7,512 bases of DNA from contig CAKTSW010000061.1 of NCBI GenBank assembly GCA_934613165.1, positions 1 to 7,512 on the forward strand, given 5' to 3'. This DNA comes from an uncultured Ellagibacter sp. GTDB taxonomy: Bacteria; Actinomycetota; Coriobacteriia; Coriobacteriales; Eggerthellaceae. Shown here piece by piece: positions 1 through 5,180 of this stretch (position 1 is the stretch's first letter; each line of letters starts with the position of its first letter). Position numbers and translations under genes: made by a program. Below the pieces are notes generated by a model. That model was not told the origin of the DNA, made no database searches, and saw nothing but the letters and a program-made list of their open reading frames with translations.

Positions 1-849
1 CATCTTGCGTCGAACCGAATGGGCGGCGGGGTAGGGTCGCGCTTCGGAGAAGGCGAGAGCCAGCTCGAAGTCGACCGCCGCATGGTTCGTAAACGCATCA
101 CCTCCATCAAGCGGGAGCTGGCCCACCTCGTCGACGTGCGAGCCCTGCAACGCGAGGAGCGCTACTCGAGCGGGATGTTCCGCACCGCACTTGCCGGCTA
201 TACCAACGCCGGAAAGTCAAGTCTCATCAACCGGCTCTGTGACGCCGACGTGCTCAGCTACGACAAGCTCTTCGCCACGCTCGATTCCACAACGAGGAAA
301 TTCGAGCTCCCTGAAGGCCGCGAAATCACCGTCACGGACACCGTCGGCTTCATCCAAAAGCTTCCGACGACCTTGATCGAAGCGTTCAAATCAACGCTCG
401 ACGAGATCACGGGCGCGAACCTCGTACTCCACGTGATCGACGCTTCGTCCCCCGAGAGGGAAGGGCAGCGGGAAGCGGTCGAGAGCACGCTCGAGCAAAT
501 CGGCGCCCAGTCCATTCCCCGAATCGAAGTGTTCAACAAATGCGATCTGCTCACCGATGAGGAGATCGCCGCGTTGCGCGCGCGCCATCCTCAGGCGCTT
601 GTGCTTTCGGCAGCTACCGGAGTCGGAGTCGATGAGCTCGTCAAACGTATCGCTCTTGCAGCCGCATCGGCCGACAAGCACATGGAAGTGCTCATCCCGT
701 ATACGCGCGGCGACCTTACGTCGAAAGCCCATGAGCGCTGCCATATCGTGAACGAGGCGCATGGGGAAGACGGCACGCATATCACCATGCTCGTCCCCAA
801 AGCCTATATCGATTCGTTCGCCCCGTTCGAAACAGGCAAAATCGAATAA
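1..849 (+). CDS. hflX: GTPase HflX, C-terminal part (5' end outside window)
   Basis: This is the C-terminal 282 residues of HflX, a ribosome-associated GTPase that splits stalled or hibernating 70S ribosomes in the cytoplasm. The frame is open to the window edge and the family is about 400 residues or more, so the N-terminal domain lies upstream; the ATG at 19 is internal. Visible in order (residues counted from base 1): the family glycine-rich stretch GGGVGSRFGEGESQLE (about 8-23, equivalent to the usual GTRGPGETQLE), the P-loop GYTNAGKS (66-73), the switch-I region TLDSTTR, G3 DTVGF (113-117), G4 NKCD (179-182), and a G5-like SAATG (203-207). All nucleotide-binding motifs are intact. It ends 21 bases before the end of the convergent lexA, with no clear terminator between them. 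An hflX-lexA-nrdR neighbourhood is also known in Mycobacterium. Confidence 0.95.
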   Translation, partial: HLASNRMGGGVGSRFGEGESQLEVDRRMVRKRITSIKRELAHLVDVRALQREERYSSGMFRTALAGYTNAGKSSLINRLCDADVLSYDKLFATLDSTTRKFELPEGREITVTDTVGFIQKLPTTLIEAFKSTLDEITGANLVLHVIDASSPEREGQREAVESTLEQIGAQSIPRIEVFNKCDLLTDEEIAALRARHPQALVLSAATGVGVDELVKRIALAAASADKHMEVLIPYTRGDLTSKAHERCHIVNEAHGEDGTHITMLVPKAYIDSFAPFETGKIE

Positions 850-870
850 GCCTTCTGGCGCTGCTCGAAA

Positions 871-1521
871 CTACAGACGACGGAAAACCGCAACGACTTT
901 ACCGGCGATGGAGCAGTTCGTCGTGATGATGGGTTCCATCGAGGAGTTCTCGGGTTGCAGGCGGATGTGGTCCTTTTCCTTGTAGAAACGTTTGACGGTC
1001 GCACCGTCGTCGATAATCGCCACGACGATATCGCCGTTGTTCGCAACGGGCTGCTGCTTCACGACGACGTAATCGCCGTCGTTGATTCCCGCCTCGATCA
1101 TCGATTCGCCTCGAACGGAAAGCATGAAAGAAGGCGCGTCGCCGACGATGTCGGTGGGAAGCGACATCGTGTCCGTGATGTTCTCTTCGGCGAGAATCGG
1201 CGTACCGGCCGCAACGTTGCCGACAAGGGGCACGTTCACGATTTTACTGAAGCTCGGCTGCACGACGTCGTTTCCACCGGAGAGGGGAGCGGCCGGGTCT
1301 TCGAGCGGATAGGTAAGCGAGATGGAACGCGACTTGAGCGGGTCGCGCTTGATCAAGCCCTTTTCCTCAAGCGCCTTCAAATGGACGTGGACGGTCGAAG
1401 GGGAGGACAGCCCCAATTCGTGGCATACCTCGCGCACCGTCGGCCCATAGCCTTTTTCCCTGATGCAATTCTCGATGCATGTGAGAACAGCCTGTTGGCG
1501 CTTGGTAATCTTCGCGGCCAT
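871..1521 (-). CDS. lexA: SOS repressor LexA
   Basis: Full-length LexA (216 aa), the transcriptional repressor of the SOS response, which self-cleaves when RecA filaments form. Residues 1-65 form the winged helix-turn-helix (KITKRQQAVLTCI at the start, then GLSSPSTVHVHLKALEEKG around 37-55). The self-cleavage bond lies in VGNVAAGT, Ala105-Gly106. The S24-type peptidase domain has nucleophile Ser140 in GESM and general base Lys177 in ATVKRFY. The ATG at 1521 is preceded by AAAGGA seven bases upstream. Three LexA-type operators lie in the 113-base gap to the divergent gene, so the gene is almost certainly self-repressed. The recognised half-site is the Gram-positive/actinobacterial GAAC type, not the E. 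coli CTG type. Confidence 0.97.
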   Translation of the reverse strand: MAAKITKRQQAVLTCIENCIREKGYGPTVREVCHELGLSSPSTVHVHLKALEEKGLIKRDPLKSRSISLTYPLEDPAAPLSGGNDVVQPSFSKIVNVPLVGNVAAGTPILAEENITDTMSLPTDIVGDAPSFMLSVRGESMIEAGINDGDYVVVKQQPVANNGDIVVAIIDDGATVKRFYKEKDHIRLQPENSSMEPIITTNCSIAGKVVAVFRRL

Positions 1522-1539
1522 GGTCGAGTCCTTTCTTAT

Positions 1540-1553
1540 CGAACAAATGTTTT
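1540..1553. promoter_or_regulatory. LexA operator (SOS box) 1, lexA-proximal
   Basis: CGAACAAATGTTTT, with core GAAC-N4-GTTT at 1541-1552. It matches the Bacillus-type consensus CGAACRNRYGTTYS at all but the last base. It lies in the lexA 5' leader, 19 bases upstream of the lexA start codon. Confidence 0.75.
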
Positions 1554-1562
1554 AATTTTTCG

Positions 1563-1591
1563 TTGACGTGAACCTTTGTTCGATTTATTAT
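1563..1591 (+). promoter_or_regulatory. Predicted promoter of the divergent SOS gene
   Basis: TTGACG (1563-1568), a 17-base spacer, then TATTAT (1586-1591). This is a good vegetative-type promoter, with start expected near 1598. Operator 2 lies within the spacer and operator 3 over the start site, which predicts tight LexA repression of the gene at 1635. Confidence 0.65.
1569..1582. promoter_or_regulatory. LexA operator (SOS box) 2
   Basis: TGAACCTTTGTTCG contains a perfect GAAC-N4-GTTC core (1570-1581). It sits in the spacer between the predicted -35 and -10 of the rightward promoter and just downstream of the -10 of the leftward lexA promoter. LexA bound here should block both. Confidence 0.85.
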
Positions 1592-1616
1592 ATATGCGAA
1601 CAAAGGTTCTACGCAA
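1587..1616 (-). promoter_or_regulatory. Predicted lexA promoter
   Basis: Read on the minus strand: TTGCGT (1616-1611), an 18-base spacer, then TATAAT (1592-1587). Its -10 overlaps the -10 of the opposing promoter, so the two transcripts should compete for polymerase. Operator 3 lies within the spacer; operators 2 and 1 are downstream. Confidence 0.5.
1597..1610. promoter_or_regulatory. LexA operator (SOS box) 3
   Basis: CGAACAAAGGTTCT contains a perfect GAAC-N4-GTTC core (1598-1609). It covers the expected transcription start of the rightward gene and lies in the -35/-10 spacer of the leftward lexA promoter. Its 13 bases 1597-1609 are the exact reverse complement of 1570-1582. Confidence 0.85.
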
Positions 1617-1634
1617 GAGCAGGGAGGCATAAAG

Positions 1635-1976
1635 ATGGCAGAATTCGAAACCGAGTACCCGATCAACGGTTCCAATGCACTTAAGCCCAGTTCAGACGCA
1701 TATATGCATGGCGCGCGAATCATCGCTTTCCCCGGTCTCGCCAGCTCGCAGGGTACACAACACCATACGGTCACTCCGAACGAACGCGAACAGGCGAACG
1801 CTTATTATCACGTCGGGTCGCTCTTCACTCAGCCTCTCTCCGAACGCACGATTATCCGCAACCTTAAAAACGACTCGCTCGCCGGAAAGGCATACGGCCG
1901 CGTCTCCCGGCTCGAAGCTGTTGTCGGAGGCACCATCCTCGCAGTCGCAAGCTTTTTCCTTCTGTTCATAATCTAG
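1635..1976 (+). CDS. SOS-controlled small membrane protein, candidate cell-division suppressor
   Basis: A 113-residue protein I do not recognise as a known family. The first ~90 residues are soluble and polar, rich in Asn, Thr, Ser and Arg, with a YPINGSN segment near the start. Residues 94-113 (EAVVGGTILAVASFFLLFII) form one hydrophobic helix ending exactly at the stop codon, so it looks like a tail-anchored protein with a cytoplasmic N-terminal region. There is no signal peptide and no LysM motif. The start is supported by AGGGAGG (1621-1627) seven bases upstream. It is divergent from lexA and under two perfect LexA operators. In Mycobacterium (Rv2719c/ChiZ), Corynebacterium (DivS) and Bacillus (YneA) the gene beside lexA is an SOS-induced single-helix membrane protein that stops division. 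A division-suppressor role here is inference from position, control and membrane topology only. Confidence 0.85.
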   Translation: MAEFETEYPINGSNALKPSSDAYMHGARIIAFPGLASSQGTQHHTVTPNEREQANAYYHVGSLFTQPLSERTIIRNLKNDSLAGKAYGRVSRLEAVVGGTILAVASFFLLFII

Positions 1977-1987
1977 CTAAAACCAGT

Positions 1988-2031
1988 TAATCGCCAAACA
2001 GAAACGCTCTGTATAGATACGCTGGCGATTA
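1988..2031. repeat. Inverted repeat between the SOS gene and nrdR
   Basis: TAATCGCCA (1988-1996) and TGGCGATTA (2023-2031) are perfect 9-base arms around a 26-base loop that itself holds a small ACAG/CTGT stem. It begins 11 bases after the stop of the SOS gene, so it could end that transcript. However, the 3' side (GCCTTTCTC) is only weakly T-rich, so a classic intrinsic terminator is doubtful. Confidence 0.45.
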
Positions 2032-2047
2032 GCCTTTCTCAACCTAA

Positions 2048-2063
2048 ACACAATATGTTGTAT
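2048..2063. promoter_or_regulatory. NrdR box upstream of nrdR
   Basis: ACACAATATGTTGTAT fits the 16-base NrdR palindrome (acaCwAtATaTwGtgt) at nearly every position. It lies 35 bases upstream of the nrdR start codon. NrdR boxes usually occur in pairs a whole number of helical turns apart; I see no convincing second copy. Autoregulation of the nrdR-dut operon is the natural reading. Confidence 0.6.
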
Positions 2064-2098
2064 GGTACCGTTGCTCCAACGAAAGCAAAGGAGCAAAT

Positions 2099-2545
2099 GT
2101 GCGCTGTCCATCGTGCGGCTATCTTGAATCAAAAGTCGTCGACTCTCGACCGGCTGAAGACGGAACATCCATTCGCAGACGACGCGAATGCCTGAAATGC
2201 AGAAGGAGATTCACAACCTACGAGCGACTCGGCGAGAATGCCTTTGTCGTCGTGAAGGTAGACGGATCATCCGAGGCCTACGATAGGCAGAAACTCTTCA
2301 GAGGCCTGCTTATCGCGTGCGCGAAGCGGCCGGTTACGAAGGAGCAAATCGACTCGCTGATCGACAGCATCGAATTGGAGCTGCGTAATTCGTCGCGCAC
2401 GGAAATCAAATCGAAAGACCTGGGTGACATGGCGCTTGTGCGCCTCGCCAAACTCGACGTTGTAGCCTATGTGCGTTTTGCAAGCGTATATAAAGACTTT
2501 CAGAACGTCGAGGAATTCGCCTCTGCGCTCGAGGAGTTGAAATAA
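2099..2545 (+). CDS. nrdR: Transcriptional repressor NrdR
   Basis: Full-length NrdR (148 aa; family about 150), the ATP/dATP-sensing repressor of ribonucleotide reductase genes. The N-terminal zinc ribbon has Cys3, Cys6, Cys31 and Cys34 (MRCPSCG ... CLKCRRRFTTYER). The ATP-cone follows at roughly 46-136, ending in the typical VAYVRFASVYKDF. The start is GTG, with AAAGGAG (2087-2093) five bases upstream; it is required to begin directly with the zinc ribbon as in all family members. It is first in a tight run with dut and a membrane protein gene, and has a NrdR box in its own leader. No ribonucleotide reductase gene is in view. Confidence 0.96.
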   Translation: MRCPSCGYLESKVVDSRPAEDGTSIRRRRECLKCRRRFTTYERLGENAFVVVKVDGSSEAYDRQKLFRGLLIACAKRPVTKEQIDSLIDSIELELRNSSRTEIKSKDLGDMALVRLAKLDVVAYVRFASVYKDFQNVEEFASALEELK

Positions 2546-2549
2546 CGAC

Positions 2550-2999
2550 ATGGCAAGTGAAATCATGGTTCCGCTTCGCAAGCTTGACGAAGGCATGCCT
2601 GCACCCGAATACGCTTACCCGGGCGATGCCGGCGTCGATTTACAATCCACCGAGTCCTTCGACCTAAAACCTTTCGAGCGCAAGTTGGTGCCGACCGGCA
2701 TCGCCATCGCGCTTCCGCGTGGATACGCCGGTTTCGTCATGCCGAGAAGCGGGCTTGCGGTGAAACACGGTATATCAATCGTCAACACGCCAGGCCTTAT
2801 CGACAGCGATTACCGGGGAGAGCTCAAGGTGACGCTCGTGAACCTCGACGCGCAGCAAACGTTCCACGCCGAACGGGGCGATCGCATCGCGCAACTCGTA
2901 ATCATGAAGGTGGAAAACGCCCATTTCGACGTAAGGGATTCCCTCGACGAAACCGAACGTGGCGAATCGGGTTTCGGAAGCAGCGGAATCAAGGGGTAG
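2550..2999 (+). CDS. dut: dUTP diphosphatase (dUTPase)
   Basis: Trimeric dUTPase, 149 aa. It hydrolyses dUTP to dUMP and diphosphate, which keeps uracil out of DNA and supplies the dTMP pathway. All five motifs are present in order: I YPGDAGVDL (23-31), II PRSGLA (65-70), III GLIDSDYRGEL (82-92, with the water-activating Asp85), IV RGDRIAQL (109-116) and V RGESGFGSSG (137-146), the C-terminal arm that closes the active site. The gene begins four bases after nrdR. GAGGAG at 2531-2536 is 13 bases from the ATG used here; an in-frame ATG at 2565 (residue 6) is a possible alternative start. The protein is intact. Confidence 0.96.
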   Translation: MASEIMVPLRKLDEGMPAPEYAYPGDAGVDLQSTESFDLKPFERKLVPTGIAIALPRGYAGFVMPRSGLAVKHGISIVNTPGLIDSDYRGELKVTLVNLDAQQTFHAERGDRIAQLVIMKVENAHFDVRDSLDETERGESGFGSSGIKG

Positions 3000-3001
3000 C
3001 C

Positions 3002-3406
3002 ATGTCGTCTCGCAAGGAGAGCCAATCACCGGAAGATCGAAAGCTTCTCTCGGCACGCCGCTTGATAACGTTCGCGAATATCGTCGGCCCGGTATCGATT
3101 ATCGTGGGCGGCGTGATTCTGAGCGGAGCCGGACTCGTATGCGCGTTTATCGCCAGGCAAAAGATCAATGACTTACTCAAGTCGGACCATTCGCAAAACG
3201 AGGCTTTTCGGCAGCGCATTCTTACCGCAGCGCGGCCAGGCGCTGTCGCACTCGTAATCTGCGCAATCGCCCTTGTGCTCAACGCTATCTCGGTCGCGAT
3301 CATGATGCCGATTCTTCCGTCCGCTATGCAGAGCGGCGACATGCAAACACTTCTCGGCGGAAGCGGAGCAAACGCCGCGGCGAGCATCACTTCGACGTGG
3401 GGATAA
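3002..3406 (+). CDS. Two-helix membrane protein of unknown function in the nrdR-dut operon
   Basis: A 134-residue protein I cannot assign. A basic, polar N-terminus (1-25) is followed by a hydrophobic helix (about 27-51, rich in Gly and small residues: IVGPVSIIVGGVILSGAGL). A charged loop with a possible amphipathic stretch comes next (52-77), then a second helix (about 79-104) and a flexible Gly/Ala/Ser tail. The gene starts two bases after the dut stop, with AAGGGG (2990-2995) as ribosome site, so it is co-transcribed and probably translationally coupled. The helix-loop-helix plan recalls small DUF4190/CD225-like membrane proteins, but no diagnostic motif is present. Nothing links it to nucleotide metabolism except its position. 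Confidence 0.8.
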   Translation: MSSRKESQSPEDRKLLSARRLITFANIVGPVSIIVGGVILSGAGLVCAFIARQKINDLLKSDHSQNEAFRQRILTAARPGAVALVICAIALVLNAISVAIMMPILPSAMQSGDMQTLLGGSGANAAASITSTWG

Positions 3407-3410
3407 AACA

Positions 3411-3439
3411 TTGATAATAAACGTTATGTAAACTTATAT
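3411..3439 (+). promoter_or_regulatory. Possible orphan promoter facing the mobile element
   Basis: TTGATA (3411-3416), 17 bases, TTATAT (3434-3439), in an AT-rich patch right after the membrane protein gene. No gene follows on this strand before the element, so if real it may have driven something displaced by the insertion. The -10 match is weak. Confidence 0.25.
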
Positions 3440-3455
3440 GTGAAATCCAACCGGA

Positions 3456-3473
3456 GTCGAGTGAGGGTTAATT
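3456..3473 (+). repeat. Left flanking direct repeat of the mobile element
   Basis: GTCGAGTGAGGGTTAATT. It recurs in the same orientation at 6322-6339 with one difference (17/18). It abuts the outer left inverted repeat. It could be a target duplication, an attachment-site core or a pre-existing repeat. Confidence 0.8.
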
Positions 3474-3492
3474 CCAATCTCAAATGCACGTT
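3472..3492 (+). repeat. Outer left inverted repeat
   Basis: 21 bases that match the reverse complement of 6292-6312 at 19 positions (TTCYAATCTSAAATGCACGTT as the shared pattern). It contains AAATGCACG, the reverse of the end motif found in the other copies. Confidence 0.7.
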
Positions 3493-3513
3493 TTTATGTG
3501 CGTGATGTGGGCT

Positions 3514-3533
3514 GATGCATTTAGTCTTGGAAC
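3514..3533 (+). repeat. Inner left inverted repeat
   Basis: GATGCATTTAGTCTTGGAAC matches the reverse complement of 6271-6290 at 19 of 20 positions. Length and match are typical of IS terminal repeats and of transposase binding sites. Confidence 0.8.
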
Positions 3534-3558
3534 CGTATCGTTTTGCAGGGCCATGAGA

Positions 3559-3671
3559 CGTGCATTTAGTCTTGGAGCCCTCGCGTGGCGAACGCCTTAT
3601 GTGAACATCTCGTGGAAGACGGCATGCGCTGGTAGACCCCCTTGTTCATCGATCCCGAGACTAAATGCACG
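3559..3671. repeat. Subterminal inverted-repeat pair (MITE-like, about 113 bp)
   Basis: CGTGCATTTAGTCT (3559-3572) and its exact reverse complement (3658-3671) enclose 85 bases without an evident gene. The left arm continues TTGG, as in the inner repeat at 3514; the right arm continues CGGG when read outward-in. It may be a pair of transposase binding sites or the remnant of a small non-autonomous copy nested in the element end. The rest of 3407-3776 holds no gene I can support. Confidence 0.6.
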
Positions 3672-3776
3672 CGTTCGCGCTGAAGGGGTCCCTGTTTTCG
3701 GTCTCGGTATTCGGTTGTCCGCGCCATCCGGGCCCTGTGCTTGCCTCTTTTCTTCCGTTCTTCCCGTCTGTCGTTC

Positions 3777-5093
3777 CTACAGCTCTATCAACGTCGGCTT
3801 CATCACGACCTCTTCGGACGGCACGAGGCCTATGCTCAGCCCGTCGAGCAGCTCCGACGGCAGCACCTGGGAAGCCAGCTGCATCGGCGACGCCCCTCCG
3901 AACTGCGGGCGGGCGTACGAGTTGACGTGCGAGCACACGACCGACAGCTTGGCCGGGGTGAGCTTCGCGAGCGACGTGCCCTTCGGTATCACCTTTCGGA
4001 GCTCGACGTGGTTCTTCTCGCAACGGCCCTTCTGCCCCGACTTCATCGGGTCGCAGTAGTACACGCTGCACCTCCTCCCCTTCGCCGTGCAGCTCTTCTC
4101 GATGGCGCCGTAGTCCAGGAACTCGCTTCCCCGGTCAGTGAGGACGACGCCGAACCATTTCCTGAACGCCTTCGCCCCTATCAGCCTCTCGATCAGATCA
4201 AGCGCCTTCCCCACCTCTTCCTGGTTCTTCTCGGGCAGGTAGAGCATTATCTGGAAGCTGAAGCGCCTGAACAGCAGGGTGAGGATCGCGGGCTTCTCGC
4301 CGCGCCTTCCCTCTACGCAGTCCATCTCCACGGCCCCCATCTGCTCTTCGGCGGGAAGGGCCGCGAAGTCCTTGTACGTGCGGCCTTCCAGGTCGTGCCT
4401 GGGGACGGGCGCCTCGTCGGCGCGCTTCCTCCTGGGCTTGAACTTCACCTTCTTGGGAAGGTCGAGGCTGATCATGTCGCCGAAGACGCCTATCTCCATG
4501 TAGCGGTAGAAGGTGCTGAGCGATATGGGCAGCTCCTCGCGGTGGTTCGCCCAGATCACCTCGGGGCTCTGGCCGTTCTTGATCAGCGGCCGCACCAGCG
4601 CGCGCACGGACTCCAGCTCCTCCGCCGTGGCGTCGATGCCCTCCCTCGACTCGACCTTCCTTTTCTGCGCGAGCTCGTGCGCCATCCTCCCGTCGTAGAA
4701 GCGGTACTCGTAGTCGCATCCCATGCCGTAGCGCCTGTTGCATCCGTTGCAGACGAACGGCGGCTTCGAGAGCCACGGGCACTGGTCCGGCAGGAAATCG
4801 GGGCAGACCTTGTTGCACATCGATTTCCTGCACGTCGGGCAGGGCATCACGCAGGCGGTGCCGCAGACGTTGCGCTTCTCGCACACGGCTCGCCGCAGGC
4901 ACACGTTCCTCGTCTCAACGGCCAGGAAGCCGGGGCTCGATGCCACTCGGTTGCGGATTATCTCCCGCGACACCGTCGACGGGGCGACCCCAAGGCCCCT
5001 CGCTACGTCCGGAATCGACCTGTGGTCCTTGAGCTGGACCTCGATGACCATCCTGTCGGCCTGGGTCAGCTGCCCGTTCTTGCTTTCGGGCAT
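3777..5093 (-). CDS. IS30-family DDE transposase
   Basis: Transposase of 438 residues that cuts and joins the element ends. An N-terminal helix-turn-helix (about residues 9-47; LTQADRMVIEVQL ... GVAPSTVSREI) is typical of IS30 and binds the inverted repeats. Next comes a region with twelve cysteines (about 65-126), likely a zinc-binding module. The C-terminal RNase-H-like domain has the IS30 signatures MDCVEG (first Asp), LTDRGSEF (second Asp) and GRCEKNHVELRKVIPKG (Glu, with the family PKG). The three catalytic residues are Asp258, Asp320 and Glu359 in this numbering. The ATG at 5093 is chosen because GGGAGGTGA lies just upstream; the in-frame GTG at 5102 would overlap that ribosome site. 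It is divergent from the recombinase-like gene. It appears intact and possibly active. Confidence 0.93.
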   Translation of the reverse strand: MPESKNGQLTQADRMVIEVQLKDHRSIPDVARGLGVAPSTVSREIIRNRVASSPGFLAVETRNVCLRRAVCEKRNVCGTACVMPCPTCRKSMCNKVCPDFLPDQCPWLSKPPFVCNGCNRRYGMGCDYEYRFYDGRMAHELAQKRKVESREGIDATAEELESVRALVRPLIKNGQSPEVIWANHREELPISLSTFYRYMEIGVFGDMISLDLPKKVKFKPRRKRADEAPVPRHDLEGRTYKDFAALPAEEQMGAVEMDCVEGRRGEKPAILTLLFRRFSFQIMLYLPEKNQEEVGKALDLIERLIGAKAFRKWFGVVLTDRGSEFLDYGAIEKSCTAKGRRCSVYYCDPMKSGQKGRCEKNHVELRKVIPKGTSLAKLTPAKLSVVCSHVNSYARPQFGGASPMQLASQVLPSELLDGLSIGLVPSEEVVMKPTLIEL

Positions 5094-5180
5094 GGATCTC
5101 ACCTCCCTTCGCCCGAACGGCGGCTGCTAGAATGATACCAGCGGCCTCGGGCCGCGCGCCGCGGCGAAGGGAGGAGGGCC
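5094..5180. promoter_or_regulatory. Divergent control region of the element with a 12-bp inverted repeat
   Basis: CCTCCCTTCGCC (5102-5113) and GGCGAAGGGAGG (5163-5174) are perfect inverted arms, and each contains the ribosome site of the gene it faces. Between them TAGAAT (5128-5133, plus strand) and TATCAT (minus strand) are candidate -10 hexamers, but no good -35 is visible on either strand. The stretch 5138-5166 is very GC-rich. Confidence 0.4.

Noticed and set aside
955..1566. 203-codon plus-strand open frame opposite lexA
   Set aside because: Antisense shadow of lexA; it would run across the lexA control region and has no recognisable domain.
2097..2099. ATG at 2097 as nrdR start
   Set aside because: It is out of frame with the zinc ribbon; the GTG at 2099 gives the conserved MRCPSCG start.
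5094..5102. GTG at 5102 as transposase start
   Set aside because: The ribosome site GGGAGGTGA overlaps this codon; spacing fits the ATG at 5093.
3741..5135. 464-codon plus-strand open frame opposite the transposase
   Set aside because: Antisense shadow in high-GC DNA, His/Leu/Arg-rich, no domain pattern, no ribosome site.
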